Source of the DNA: Nocardioides yefusunii
GTDB lineage: Bacteria > Actinomycetota > Actinomycetes > Propionibacteriales > Nocardioidaceae
DNA length: 64,000 nt
Assembly: GCF_004014875.1 (NCBI RefSeq)
Contig: NZ_CP034929.1
Location: forward strand, 992,001 to 1,056,000
Direction: 5' to 3'
Position numbers and translations under genes: made by a program. Shown here piece after piece: positions 34,201-42,846 of the stretch (position 1 is its first letter; each line of letters opens with the position of its first letter). The notes under the pieces were generated by a model that was given only the letters and a program-made list of their open reading frames with translations, was not told the origin of the DNA and ran no database searches.

Positions 34201-35525
34201 GCCTCGGTGGGGCGGTCGCCGGGGCCACCGTCGAGGAGGTCACGCAGACCGGCGTCGAACTCCTCGTCGCTCATCTCGGTGGTCGTGGAACCCTCACGGA
34301 AACCGAGCGGGTCGTCGAGATCGGTCGCGGTCGGCAGCAGGTCGGGGTGCATCCACACGCCGTCGCGACCCTCAATGCCCTGACGGGTGCGCAGCGCGCC
34401 CCACAGGGTCGATGCGTCACGCAGACGACGCGGGCGCAGTTCCAGGCCGACGAGATTGGCGAAGGTCTGCTCGGCCGGACCGCCGGAGGCACGACGACGA
34501 CGCACGGCCTCCTGCAGCTTGGCCGCGGACGGCATCCGCGGGGTCGCGGCCTGGGCGACGACCTCGTCCACCCATCCCTCGACGAGCGCGAGGGTGACCT
34601 CGAGACGCTCGAGAGCAGCACGCTGCTTCGCCGACGGCTCGGGGTTGAGGAGACCGCCGGAGAAGGCCTCCTGCATCTTCGCCGGGTCGGACATGTCGAG
34701 GCCGCGCATCTTCTCCTCGATGCCCGCGGTGTCGATCTCGATGCCGGTGGCGTAGTCGCGCACAGCGCCGATCAGGTGCTCCGAGAGCCACGGCACGTGC
34801 GCGAAGAGACGCTGGTGGGCGGCCTCGCGCAGAGCCAGGTAGAGGAGGACGTCCTCGGACGAGACGTCCAGTCCGGCAGCGAACGCCTCGATGTTGCCGA
34901 CCACCAGGGCTGCCTTGCCCGAGGCGTTGAGCGGGATGCCGACGTCGGTGGCGCCCCACACCTCGTCGGCCAGACCGCCGAGGGCGGAGCCGACCTGCTG
35001 GGCGACCATCGCGCCGGAGGCCTGCGACAGCATTCCGATGAGGGGGCCGGCCATGGCGCGCATCTCCTCGGGGAGTGCGGCGGCCAGGCCGGTGCTGGCC
35101 GAGGCGGCCATCGGCTCGACGAGCTTGCGCCACACGTCGGCGGTCTCGACGATCCACTCCGCACGGCTCCACGCGGTCGCAGTCACGACCGCGGAGGGGA
35201 AGGAGGTGGTCTCGTCGAGCCAGTGGTCGGCCAGACGCACGGCGTCGGCGACGGCGTTCTGCTGGGTGTTGGTGGGCGTCGGGTCGGGCTTCTGGGCGGC
35301 GGTGTGACGCGCGATGTCGAGGGTGTTGTCCCAGTTGATCGGACCGTCGTGGGGCTGCATGAACTTCTGGACCTGTGCCATCAGGGAGTTGAGGTCCATC
35401 CCGGGCGGCAGGCCGGGGAATCCACCCGCAGCGCCACCCGCGGCGCCGGAGAAGAACTGCTCGAAGGGCGTTCCCTTGAACGGGTTCTGGTCGTCGGGAC
35501 CGGAGTTGCCAGGCATCTCGTTCAT
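34197..35525 (-). CDS. DUF2342 family protein (putative zinc-dependent metalloprotease)
   Basis: A 442-residue, mainly helical protein. A Gly/Ala/Pro-rich N terminus (NPFKGTPFEQFF) precedes the conserved domain from about residue 65. The candidate metal site is LREAAHQRLFAHVPWL near 235, an ExxH arrangement with a further His, plus a downstream Glu (ALVEGWVDEV). The family is annotated in databases as zinc-dependent metalloprotease or putative hydrolase, without biochemical proof that I know of. The ATG at 35523-35525 has TAGGCT ending six bases upstream, so the gene is probably leaderless. It is divergent from the small membrane protein gene. Confidence 0.85.
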   Translation of the reverse strand: MNEMPGNSGPDDQNPFKGTPFEQFFSGAAGGAAGGFPGLPPGMDLNSLMAQVQKFMQPHDGPINWDNTLDIARHTAAQKPDPTPTNTQQNAVADAVRLADHWLDETTSFPSAVVTATAWSRAEWIVETADVWRKLVEPMAASASTGLAAALPEEMRAMAGPLIGMLSQASGAMVAQQVGSALGGLADEVWGATDVGIPLNASGKAALVVGNIEAFAAGLDVSSEDVLLYLALREAAHQRLFAHVPWLSEHLIGAVRDYATGIEIDTAGIEEKMRGLDMSDPAKMQEAFSGGLLNPEPSAKQRAALERLEVTLALVEGWVDEVVAQAATPRMPSAAKLQEAVRRRRASGGPAEQTFANLVGLELRPRRLRDASTLWGALRTRQGIEGRDGVWMHPDLLPTATDLDDPLGFREGSTTTEMSDEEFDAGLRDLLDGGPGDRPTEA

Positions 35526-35531
35526 GACCCG

Positions 35532-35583
35532 AGCCTACTGCCCGGCCGGTCGTACCCCACTTGTCGCGCCGTCGCACTAGGCT
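35532..35583. promoter_or_regulatory. Divergent pair of TAGGCT leaderless promoters
   Basis: On the minus strand TAGGCT (35532-35537) ends six bases before the DUF2342 ATG. On the plus strand TAGGCT (35578-35583) ends seven bases before the GTG at 35591. Both transcripts would start at or near their start codons, and the two -10 boxes are only 40 bases apart. Confidence 0.5.
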
Positions 35584-35590
35584 TGGCGAG

Positions 35591-35911
35591 GTGGACATCC
35601 TGTGGTGGCTCGCCCCTGCCGGGGTGACGACGTTGTTGGCGATCGTGTGGGTGACGTGGGTCGGTCGCGACGGGCACGGCGTCCAGGACCGCGACGAGTC
35701 CGTGGCTCGGCTCGCCCGCGCGCTGGAGCACGAGCACCCGGTCCGTCAGGGTGCACCGAAGCCCTCGCCGGCCGAGCAGCGTCCCCGCGACCGCAGCACC
35801 GGCATCGCGGTGCGGCCCCTTCGCCAGCCCCCGCGCCAGACCCTGCGTCAGGTCCCGCCGCCGGACGCGCCCGTCACGCCGGGCAGCGACGCCCCGGGAC
35901 CGCAGGCATGA
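35591..35911 (+). CDS. Small single-span membrane protein, unknown
   Basis: A 106-residue protein with one hydrophobic segment at about 5-24 (WWLAPAGVTTLLAIVWVTWV) and then a long hydrophilic tail rich in Arg, Pro and Gln. No family is recognised. The tail looks disordered and cytosolic. The GTG at 35591 is chosen for its spacing from TAGGCT; an upstream TTG is open but unsupported. It precedes the PDZ-Lon protease gene by 31 bases and may be co-transcribed with it. Confidence 0.6.
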   Translation: MDILWWLAPAGVTTLLAIVWVTWVGRDGHGVQDRDESVARLARALEHEHPVRQGAPKPSPAEQRPRDRSTGIAVRPLRQPPRQTLRQVPPPDAPVTPGSDAPGPQA

Positions 35912-35942
35912 CCGGTTGCCTCCGTCTGAGAGGCTGTGACGC

Positions 35943-36989
35943 ATGAGTCAGCGGACCCTGGCGGGCGTGCTCGCCGTTCCCCTCGTGCTGGCCCTGTGGC
36001 TGGCCGCGCTTCTCGTCCCCCTCCCGTACGTCACCTACTCACCGGGGTTGACGGTCGACGTGCTGGCAGCCGACGACGGTGAGCCGCGGATCGAGGTCGA
36101 GGGCGCGAAGACCCACACCGACGACGGAACGCTGCTGCTGACCACCGTCTACGTCACCCGGCCCGAGCGTCGGGTCAACTTCTTCGGCGTGATGGAGGCG
36201 TGGTTCGACCGCGACCGTGCGGTCTACCCCTACGAGGCCGTCTACGCCCCTGACGAGACGCGCGAGTCGGCCGAGGCCGAGGCCGCCTACGAGATGGCGT
36301 CGTCGCAGGACACCGCCGCCGCCGTGGCGTTGCGTTCCCTGGGTTACGACGTCCCCGAGGTCGTCACCGTCGCCGACGTCGCCCAGGACATGCCTGCCGC
36401 AGGACGTCTGCAGCAGGGCGACGTGATCGTCTCCGTCGACGGCACGCAGGTCGACGACCCGACCACGGTCGGCGAGCTCGTGGACGCGGCCACCCCCGGT
36501 GAGCCGGTCACCTTCGTCGTCGAGCGTGATGACGTCGAGAAGAAGGTCGCGGTGGTCCCCGCCACCGTGGACGGCAAGAACCGCGTCGGCGTGACCATGG
36601 GCCAGGACTTCGACCTGCCCGTCGACGTGACCCTGAACGTCAACCCCGCCATCGGCGGGCCCAGTGCCGGGCTGGTCTTCGCGCTCGGCATCACCGACAC
36701 CCTGACCGACGGCTCCCTCACCGGGGGAGGCACGGTCGCCGGTACCGGCACCATCGCCGGCGACGGCGCGGTCGGTCCGATCGGCGGCATCGCCCAGAAG
36801 ATCGCTGCCTCGCGTGAGCAGGGCGCCGGCATCTTCCTGGTCCCTGCCGCCAACTGCGCCGAAGCCCTCGGGGCTCCGGCCGGAGACATGCGACTCGTGA
36901 GGGTCGAGAGCTTCGACGACGCACTTGCGTCCGTCCGGTCGTGGGGCGAGAACCACGACGCAACCCTTCCCACCTGTGAGAGGAACTGA
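35943..36989 (+). CDS. Membrane-anchored PDZ-Lon protease (YlbL-like)
   Basis: A 348-residue serine protease. A signal anchor at about 5-28 (VLAVPLVLALWLAALLV) is followed by a PDZ domain near 145-205 (GRLQQGDVIVSVDGT) and a Lon-type protease domain. The Ser-Lys dyad is Ser241 (GGPSAGLVF) and Lys286 (PIGGIAQKIAA), 45 residues apart as in Lon. It should cleave membrane or secreted proteins outside the cytosol, without an ATPase. The homologue in Bacillus is YlbL. The next gene begins four bases after its stop, and the trio YlbL-PPA1309-UPF0182 is conserved in actinobacteria. Confidence 0.9.
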   Translation: MSQRTLAGVLAVPLVLALWLAALLVPLPYVTYSPGLTVDVLAADDGEPRIEVEGAKTHTDDGTLLLTTVYVTRPERRVNFFGVMEAWFDRDRAVYPYEAVYAPDETRESAEAEAAYEMASSQDTAAAVALRSLGYDVPEVVTVADVAQDMPAAGRLQQGDVIVSVDGTQVDDPTTVGELVDAATPGEPVTFVVERDDVEKKVAVVPATVDGKNRVGVTMGQDFDLPVDVTLNVNPAIGGPSAGLVFALGITDTLTDGSLTGGGTVAGTGTIAGDGAVGPIGGIAQKIAASREQGAGIFLVPAANCAEALGAPAGDMRLVRVESFDDALASVRSWGENHDATLPTCERN

Positions 36990-36992
36990 GCC

Positions 36993-37604
36993 GTGAGCTC
37001 CGACGCCACCGTCCCCCATCCCGAGAACGACACCGAACTGCTCGAGCAGACGATCAAGGACCCCGCCCTGGCGTCCGCCGTCCTCGAGATCGAGTCCCAC
37101 GTCGCCCAGGAGGGCTGGGAGCAGCCGGCCCGTCTCTACGCGCTGGTCGACACCCTGCGCTTCATCGAGGCCGAGCCGCGCATGGCCGCCGCGATGGGTC
37201 TGGACACCAACGCCGTGCCCGGCTCGCTGACCGCGGTCGAGCAGGAGCAGTACGGCCCCGAGCGTCAGATCGAGGAGGTCCTGGCCGGCATCGTGTGGCC
37301 CGAGACCGTCGACGGGTGTGCCGTCGTCCTCGAGCGCCTCGCGCTCCCGCCGGAGGCCGACGCCGAGATGCCCGAGGACCCCGAGGAGCGTGCGGCCTAC
37401 GCCCGCAACCACCCGCAGGCCCAGATCGTCCGCATGGCAGCCGGCGCGACCCGCGCCGGCAACACCTACTGCGCGCTCCGACTCAAGGCCCACGACGACG
37501 ACTTCGCGGTCGTCGACGGCACCGAGATGGTGCCCGAGCTCGTCGAGCTCGTCCTCTCCACCCTCCACGAGGGTGCTCCGGACGGCGCAGGTGACCAGCC
37601 GTGA
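36993..37604 (+). CDS. PPA1309 family protein
   Basis: A 203-residue acidic cytosolic protein. Features of the family include the helix ILEIESHVAQEGWEQPARLY-like segment near residues 30-48, VWPETVDGCAVVLER near 108 and the conserved C-terminal AAGATRAGNTYCALRLKAHD. Function unknown. The GTG start has GAGAGGA upstream, and the stop overlaps the UPF0182 start by four bases. Its fixed position between the PDZ-Lon protease and UPF0182 suggests a shared membrane-related task, which is inference. Confidence 0.85.
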   Translation: MSSDATVPHPENDTELLEQTIKDPALASAVLEIESHVAQEGWEQPARLYALVDTLRFIEAEPRMAAAMGLDTNAVPGSLTAVEQEQYGPERQIEEVLAGIVWPETVDGCAVVLERLALPPEADAEMPEDPEERAAYARNHPQAQIVRMAAGATRAGNTYCALRLKAHDDDFAVVDGTEMVPELVELVLSTLHEGAPDGAGDQP

Positions 37605-40603
37605 GTGACCCCTTCGGCAACGCCCAGCGCGGCCCCCGCGGCCCGGTGGGCCCCTCGCCCGAGACGCAGCGCCGTTCGCGCCGTCTGGTGATCACGGCCG
37701 CCGTCCTGGTGGTCCTCTTCGTCGCGTTCAGCGCCTTCGCGGGCTTCTGGACCGAGCGCCTGTGGTTCTCCTCGGTGGAGTTCTCCGACGTGTTCACCAC
37801 CCTGGTGGTGACCCGGATCCTGCTGGGCCTCGCCTTCGGCGTGCTCGCGGCGCTGGTGATCGGCGTCAGCGCGTGGACTGCCCACCGGTTCCGTCCGTTC
37901 TTCCGCTCGCTTCACCCTGACCAGGACCCCACCGAGCGCTACCGGCAGACGCTTGCGCCGATCAAGGGCTGGGCCCTGGCCGGTGTCGCGGTCATCGCAG
38001 GCGTGCTCGCCGCGATGAGCGCCTCGGGCCAGTGGCGTGAGTTCCAGATGTGGCGCCACGCGGAGAAGTTCGGCACCACCGACCCGTTCTTCGACCGTGA
38101 CGCCGGGTTCTACGTCTTCCAGCTGCCGTGGTTCCACTTCCTGGTGGACTTCACGATGTCGCTGACCGTCGTCGCCCTCGTGGTGACGATCCTGGTCCAC
38201 TACGTCTACGGCGGCATCAGCCTCGCCGCCCGTGGCGCGGACAAGCTGTCCCCGGCCGCGCAGGTCCAGATCTCGATCCTGCTGGGCTTCTTCGTCCTGG
38301 CCAAGGCGCTCGACTTCTACCTCGACCGCTTCGACCTCCTCAGCGAGTCCGGAGCGCTCATCACGGGCATGAACTACACCGACGAGAACGCGGTGCTCCC
38401 GGCCAAGAACATCCTGGCCGGCATCGCGCTGATCTGTGCGGTCCTGTTCTTCCTCAACGTGTGGCGTCGCACCTGGGTGCTGCCCACCGTCGGTGTCGCG
38501 CTGCTGGGTCTCTCCACCGTGCTGCTCGGCATGCTGTGGCCCGGCATCGTCCAGCGTTTCCAGGTCGAGCCCAACAAGGCCGACAAGGAGTCGGAGTACA
38601 TCTCGCGCAACATCGAGGCGACCCGCGCGGCCTACGACCTCGAGGACATCGAGGTCAGCCGTTACCAGTCGGCCCCCGACCTGGGCACGGCACTGACCGA
38701 CCTCGAGAAGGGCACCTCCTCGGTGCCGCTGGTGGACCCCAAGCTGGTGCGCAAGACCTTCGAGCAGCAGCAGCAGGTCCGTGCCTACTACTCGGTGGCC
38801 GACGTCCTCGACGTCGACCGCTACGAGCTGGACGGCGAGGAGCGTGCGCTCGTCCTCGGCGTCCGTGAGATCAACCAGGCCGGTCTGGCCGCCAGCGACC
38901 AGAACTGGACCAACCAGGCCACGGTTTACACCCACGGCACGGGCATGATCGCCGCCTACGCCAACCAGCGCCCGGGGGACAACAAGTCCCAGGCGTCGGT
39001 GATCCAGTGGGCCGAGGGTCAGGAGGCCAACCAGAACGCGCTCACCGAGCTCAACGGTGGTGAGGTCGAGTCCCGGATCTACTTCGGTGAGAACAGCCCC
39101 GCCTACTCGGTGGTCGGCAAGGGGGCGGGCGACAAGTCCGTCGAGCTCGACCTGCCCTCGGGCGACGAGGACCAGAAGGCCAACCCGACCGTCACCTACG
39201 ACGGCAAGGGCGGCGTCCCGGTCGGCAACATCCTGACCAAGAGCCTCTACGCGCTGAAGTTCGGCGAGCCCAACTTCATCCTCTCCAAGCGTGTCAACGA
39301 GAACTCCAAGGTCCTCTACGACCGTGACCCCCGCACGATGGTGGAGAAGGTCGCCCCGTGGCTGACCGTCGACTCCGACCCGTACCCGGTGGTCACCGAG
39401 GGGCGCATCCAGTGGGTCCTGGACGGCTACACCGTCACCGACAAGTACCCGCTGAGCCAGAAGGCCTCCTTCGAGGAGATGACGAAGGACTCCCTGCAGA
39501 CCAACACCGGTTTCCAGACCCTTCCCACCGACGAGATCAACTACGTCCGCAACTCGGTCAAGGCGACGGTCGACGCCTACGACGGCACCGTCACCCTCTA
39601 CGCCTGGGACGACTCCGACCCGGTGCTGAAGGTGTGGCGCGAGGTCTTCCCCGACACCGTCAAGGACAAGTCTGAGATCCCCGAGTCGCTGATGAGCCAC
39701 CTGCGCTACCCCGAGGACCTGTTCAAGGCGCAGCGCTACCAGTTCGCCAAGTACCACGTCACCGACCCGAAGGACTGGTACGCCGGTTCCAACCGCTGGG
39801 AGGTCCCCGAGGACCCGAACTCCCAGGGCAACCTGCAGCCGCCGTACCGACTCTTCACCAACCCCCAGGGTGACGAGGACCCGAACGCCGAGCAGGTCTG
39901 GAGCCTGACCTCGGTCTTCGTGCCGCGCGAGAAGAACAACCTCTCCGCGTTCGTGTCGGTCAACTCCGACGCGACGAGCCCGGACTACGGCAAGATCCAG
40001 GTGCTCGAGCTCGCCGACGAGCGGACCAACGGTCCGGCACTGGTGGCCAACGAGATCGCCTCGGACGAGGACGTCCGTGACGAGCTGTTCTCGTTCGACC
40101 AGGGTGGCATCACCCCGCAGTACGGCAACCTGCTGACGCTGCCGGTCGGGGACGGTCTGATGTACGTGCAGCCGCTCTACGCGGCCCGCAACGCCTCGGA
40201 GTCGTCGTACCCGATCCTCAGCTTCGTGCTGGTCTCCTACGGCGGCAAGGTCGGCATCGCTCCCACCCTGCGTGGCGCGATCGCTGACGTGCTCGGCGTC
40301 GAGGACGCGGCGTCCCCGACGCCCACCGACCCCGGTACGCCGGGCGAGGAGAAGCCGGTCGGGTCGGTCGACGACCAGATCCGCGCCAAGCTCGCCGAGG
40401 CGGAGAAGGCGTTCACCGCGGCCGACAAGGCTCAGCGTTCGGGCGACACCGTCACCTGGGCGACCGAGATCGAGAAGGCCAAGAAGTCGATCAACGACGC
40501 CGTGACCCTCTCGGACAAGGCCAAGGCTGCCGCCGCGGCCGCGACCAAGAAGGCCGAGACGAAGAAGGCCGAGACGAAGAAGGCCGAGGAGAAGAAGGAC
40601 TGA
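37601..40603 (+). CDS. UPF0182 family large membrane protein
   Basis: A 1000-residue protein. Seven membrane helices lie in the first ~330 residues, with the signature FWTERLWFSSVEFSDVF between helices 1 and 2. A large extracytoplasmic domain follows, with GRIQWVLDGYTVTDKYPLSQ and LRYPEDLFKAQRYQFAKYH. The last ~70 residues are a charged tail with KKAETKKAE repeats. The family is nearly universal in actinobacteria and also present in cyanobacteria; function unknown. The GTG overlaps the preceding stop by four bases. A strong terminator closes the operon. Confidence 0.92.
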   Translation: MSDPFGNAQRGPRGPVGPSPETQRRSRRLVITAAVLVVLFVAFSAFAGFWTERLWFSSVEFSDVFTTLVVTRILLGLAFGVLAALVIGVSAWTAHRFRPFFRSLHPDQDPTERYRQTLAPIKGWALAGVAVIAGVLAAMSASGQWREFQMWRHAEKFGTTDPFFDRDAGFYVFQLPWFHFLVDFTMSLTVVALVVTILVHYVYGGISLAARGADKLSPAAQVQISILLGFFVLAKALDFYLDRFDLLSESGALITGMNYTDENAVLPAKNILAGIALICAVLFFLNVWRRTWVLPTVGVALLGLSTVLLGMLWPGIVQRFQVEPNKADKESEYISRNIEATRAAYDLEDIEVSRYQSAPDLGTALTDLEKGTSSVPLVDPKLVRKTFEQQQQVRAYYSVADVLDVDRYELDGEERALVLGVREINQAGLAASDQNWTNQATVYTHGTGMIAAYANQRPGDNKSQASVIQWAEGQEANQNALTELNGGEVESRIYFGENSPAYSVVGKGAGDKSVELDLPSGDEDQKANPTVTYDGKGGVPVGNILTKSLYALKFGEPNFILSKRVNENSKVLYDRDPRTMVEKVAPWLTVDSDPYPVVTEGRIQWVLDGYTVTDKYPLSQKASFEEMTKDSLQTNTGFQTLPTDEINYVRNSVKATVDAYDGTVTLYAWDDSDPVLKVWREVFPDTVKDKSEIPESLMSHLRYPEDLFKAQRYQFAKYHVTDPKDWYAGSNRWEVPEDPNSQGNLQPPYRLFTNPQGDEDPNAEQVWSLTSVFVPREKNNLSAFVSVNSDATSPDYGKIQVLELADERTNGPALVANEIASDEDVRDELFSFDQGGITPQYGNLLTLPVGDGLMYVQPLYAARNASESSYPILSFVLVSYGGKVGIAPTLRGAIADVLGVEDAASPTPTDPGTPGEEKPVGSVDDQIRAKLAEAEKAFTAADKAQRSGDTVTWATEIEKAKKSINDAVTLSDKAKAAAAAATKKAETKKAETKKAEEKKD
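40553..40596 (+). repeat. Short tandem repeat encoding the KKAET tail of UPF0182
   Basis: A 15-base unit, AAGAAGGCCGAGACG, occurs almost three times in a row at the end of the UPF0182 gene, giving repeated Lys-Lys-Ala-Glu. Such in-frame repeats can change copy number without breaking the gene. Confidence 0.55.
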
Positions 40604-40620
40604 CCTTCTCCTGCAGTACA

Positions 40621-40662
40621 CGACACAGGCCCGGCCCCCGCGAGGGGACCGGGCCTGTGTCG
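40621..40662 (+). terminator. Strong terminator after UPF0182
   Basis: Eighteen pairs with one mismatch (CGACACAGGCCCGG-CCCC with its complement) and a GCGA loop, 17 bases past the stop codon; the SDR gene converges from the right. Confidence 0.8.
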
Positions 40663-40694
40663 TCGTCGGGCCTGCGTCGTTGCTGGCTGGGAGG

Positions 40695-41561
40695 TCAGAA
40701 GACCGGCTTGCCGCCCGTCACGCCCAGGACGGTGCCCGAGACGTAGCTCGCAGCCACCGGGTCGGCCAGGAACACGAACGCCCCGGCCAGCTCGGCCGGC
40801 TGGGCTGCCCGCCCGAACGGCACGTTGCGACCGAACTGCTCGATCTTCGACGCCGGCTGCGAGGCCGGCTGCAGGGGAGTCCACACCGGGCCGGGGACGA
40901 CGGCGTTGACCCGGATCCCGCGGGGGCCCAGGTCGGCCGCGAGGTTGACGGTGAAGTTGTTGACCGCAGCCTTGGTCGCGGCGTAGTCGAGCAACGTCGT
41001 CGACGGCGTGAACGCCTGGATGGAGGAGTTGTTGACGACGCTGTCGCCGGCCTCCAAGTGGGGGAGCGCGGCGCGGGTCATCCACATCAGCGCCGACAGG
41101 TTGGTGGTGACGGTGCGCTCGATCCGGGCGTCGTCCATCGCCTCCAGCCCGAAGACCCGGGCCTCCTGGTAGCCGGCGTTGTTGACCAGGACGTCCAGGC
41201 CGCCGAACGTCTCGACGGTGCGCGCCACGACGTCGTCGCAGACGGCGGAGGAGGTGAAGTCGGCCTCGATCGCCACGCAGCGCACGCCTGCCTCACGGAC
41301 CCAGCGCGCGGTCTCGGCGGCGTCCTCGGCCTCCACCGGCAGGTGGGTGAACGCGACGTCAGCGCCCTCACGGGCGTAGGCGATCGCGACCGCGCGTCCG
41401 ATTCCGGAGTCCCCGCCGGTGATCAGCGCACGCTTGCCGGCCAGGCGTCCGTGCCCGACGTAGGAGCTCTCGCCGTGGTCGGGGGTGGGGGTCATGGCGG
41501 TGGTGAGGCCGGGCAGTTCCTGCTGCTGGGCCGGGAACGCGGTGTCGTCCACGTGCGTCAT
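40695..41561 (-). CDS. SDR family oxidoreductase (YghA/general-stress type)
   Basis: A 288-residue classical SDR with an N-terminal extension of about 40 residues (FPAQQQELPGLTTAMTPTPD), which marks the YghA/YdaD/GsiB-like subgroup. TGGDSGIG is at 48-55, NNAG near 128, the catalytic Ser in NNSSIQAF, and YAATKAAV provides Tyr and Lys. The end (YVSGTVLGVTGGKPVF) matches this subgroup. It probably reduces an aldehyde or ketone with NADPH; the substrate is unknown. It is transcribed away from the first tRNA gene. Confidence 0.88.
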   Translation of the reverse strand: MTHVDDTAFPAQQQELPGLTTAMTPTPDHGESSYVGHGRLAGKRALITGGDSGIGRAVAIAYAREGADVAFTHLPVEAEDAAETARWVREAGVRCVAIEADFTSSAVCDDVVARTVETFGGLDVLVNNAGYQEARVFGLEAMDDARIERTVTTNLSALMWMTRAALPHLEAGDSVVNNSSIQAFTPSTTLLDYAATKAAVNNFTVNLAADLGPRGIRVNAVVPGPVWTPLQPASQPASKIEQFGRNVPFGRAAQPAELAGAFVFLADPVAASYVSGTVLGVTGGKPVF

Positions 41562-41627
41562 GGTGTGTCACTTCCTGGCAAGGGGGTGGGGGCACTGTCA
41601 GTCAATCAGGGCGGGTGGGGCGCCGAT

Positions 41628-41672
41628 CGAATAGGTGTTGCGCGAGGAGGCGTGTACGGTTGGTTTCACCGA
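41628..41672 (+). promoter_or_regulatory. Promoter of initiator tRNA gene copy 1
   Basis: CGAATAGGTGTT (41628-41639) and TGTACGGT just upstream of the tRNA are shared at identical distance (45 bases from the first block to the tRNA) with copy 2. TACGGT is the likely -10, with a TG extension. Confidence 0.5.
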
Positions 41673-41746
41673 CGCGGGGTGGAGCAGCTCGGTAGCTCGC
41701 TGGGCTCATAACCCAGAGGTCGCAGGTTCAAATCCTGTCCCCGCTA
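41673..41746 (+). tRNA. Initiator tRNA-fMet (CAU), copy 1
   Basis: A 74-base gene without encoded CCA. Initiator hallmarks: C1 faces an unpaired U72 (CGCGGGG against CCCCGCT), the anticodon stem ends in three G-C pairs (GGG/CCC) around loop CTCATAA, and the D stem matches E. coli fMet. The T loop is TTCAAAT. Identical to the other three copies in the window. A 17-bp terminator follows. Confidence 0.95.
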
Positions 41747-41752
41747 CGAAGC

Positions 41753-41790
41753 ACAGAAGGCCCGGATCCTCACGGATCCGGGCCTTCTGT
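41753..41790 (+). terminator. Terminator of tRNA-fMet copy 1
   Basis: A perfect 17-pair stem (ACAGAAGGCCCGGATCC and its complement), TCAC loop, followed by CATTTCAT. Confidence 0.9.
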
Positions 41791-41865
41791 CATTTCATGT
41801 CAGGGTGATCGACCCGGATCGACGGGCATCGCCTCGACTGCCCGGACGTGTGGCCGAGGAGGGCC

Positions 41866-41910
41866 CGAATAGGTGTTTGACCGGGCCCCGTGTACGGTTG
41901 GTTTCACCGA
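41866..41910 (+). promoter_or_regulatory. Promoter of initiator tRNA gene copy 2
   Basis: The same CGAATAGGTGTT block (41866-41877) and TGTACGGT box as copy 1, at the same distance from the tRNA, with an unrelated sequence between them. Confidence 0.5.
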
Positions 41911-41984
41911 CGCGGGGTGGAGCAGCTCGGTAGCTCGCTGGGCTCATAACCCAGAGGTCGCAGGTTCAAATCCTGTCCCCGCTA
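41911..41984 (+). tRNA. Initiator tRNA-fMet (CAU), copy 2
   Basis: Identical in all 74 bases to copy 1 and 238 bases downstream of it. Promoter, tRNA and terminator all recur, so this looks like a tandem duplication of the whole unit. Confidence 0.95.
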
Positions 41985-41990
41985 CAAATG

Positions 41991-42026
41991 CAGAAGGCCC
42001 TGATCCTCACGGATCAGGGCCTTCTG
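41991..42026 (+). terminator. Terminator of tRNA-fMet copy 2
   Basis: A perfect 16-pair stem (CAGAAGGCCCTGATCC and complement) with TCAC loop, then TCATTC. One base pair in the stem differs from copy 1, with both strands changed together. Confidence 0.9.
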
Positions 42027-42149
42027 TCATTCACGCCGGTGAGGCTGCGTGGTGCTGGTGAGGCGTTGGGGTGTGTGCGGGCCCACGTTTGGGGGTGACG
42101 TCGGGGCACGCGGGGCGTCATAGCCGCACGGGGGAACGATGATGGCGGG

Positions 42150-42782
42150 GTGACTCTCGACCCTGTTCTTCTCACGCTCGACCTGATCGGCACCTTCGCG
42201 TTCGCCCTCAACGGGGCTCTGGTGGCGATCCGGCTGGCCAACGTCGACATCATCGGCGTCCTCACGCTGGGCACCGTCACCGCCGTGGGCGGCGGCATCG
42301 TGCGTGACCTGATGATCGGCGACACCCCACCGGCGACGTTCAGCGACTGGCGCTATCTCGCGGTGGCTGCGTTGGGCTCGATGGTCGCGTTCGTGCTGGG
42401 CAGCCGGCTCGACCGGCTCACGATGCCGATCACCGTCCTCGACGCCGCCGGCCTGAGCCTCTTCGCGGTGACCGGCGCGCACAAGGCGGTCGAGTTCGGA
42501 CTCGGCCCGGTGCAGGCGATCATCCTGGGCGCGGTGACGGGCGTCGGCGGCGGAACGATCCGCGACATGATGCTGCGCCAGGTCCCCACCGTCCTGCGTC
42601 AGGAGCTGTACGCGATCCCGGCGCTCGCGGCGGCGGCGCTGGTGGTGCTGGTGCCGTCGTTCGGCTGGGGCCTCTTCGTCCCGGTCACCGCGGCGCTGAT
42701 CTGCTTCACGTGGCGGATGGTGGCGGTCGTTCTCGACCTGCACGCGCCGAAGCCTCTGCGTGCGCCGCACCACGAGGACTGA
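42150..42782 (+). CDS. TRIC cation channel family protein (UPF0126)
   Basis: A 210-residue membrane protein with two homologous halves of three helices plus a seventh helix. Each half carries the family motif: TAVGGGIVRDLMIGD near 50 and TGVGGGTIRDMMLRQVP near 132. Prokaryotic TRIC proteins form trimeric monovalent cation channels; several YadS/UPF0126 members are also implicated in amino acid transport. The GTG at 42150 has GATGAT ending six bases upstream, another possible leaderless start. Confidence 0.9.
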   Translation: MTLDPVLLTLDLIGTFAFALNGALVAIRLANVDIIGVLTLGTVTAVGGGIVRDLMIGDTPPATFSDWRYLAVAALGSMVAFVLGSRLDRLTMPITVLDAAGLSLFAVTGAHKAVEFGLGPVQAIILGAVTGVGGGTIRDMMLRQVPTVLRQELYAIPALAAAALVVLVPSFGWGLFVPVTAALICFTWRMVAVVLDLHAPKPLRAPHHED

Positions 42783-42795
42783 ACGTGCGTGAACG

Positions 42796-42831
42796 ACGAA
42801 GGGCCCCGTCCGTCAGGACGGGGCCCTTCGT
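42796..42831. terminator. Terminator between TRIC and ferredoxin reductase genes
   Basis: A perfect 16-pair stem (ACGAAGGGCCCCGTCC and complement) with GTCA loop between convergent genes; probably works for both. Confidence 0.85.
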
Positions 42832-42846
42832 GCTGCTGCCGGGGAA

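Noticed and set aside
37466-40621. A 1051-codon minus-strand frame over UPF0182
   Set aside because: Antisense shadow made by high third-position GC of the real gene.
41873-42061. Reading frame across tRNA copy 2 with SSVARWAHNPEVAGSNPV (similar frames cross the other copies)
   Set aside because: This is translation of the initiator tRNA gene itself and is a well-known annotation artefact.
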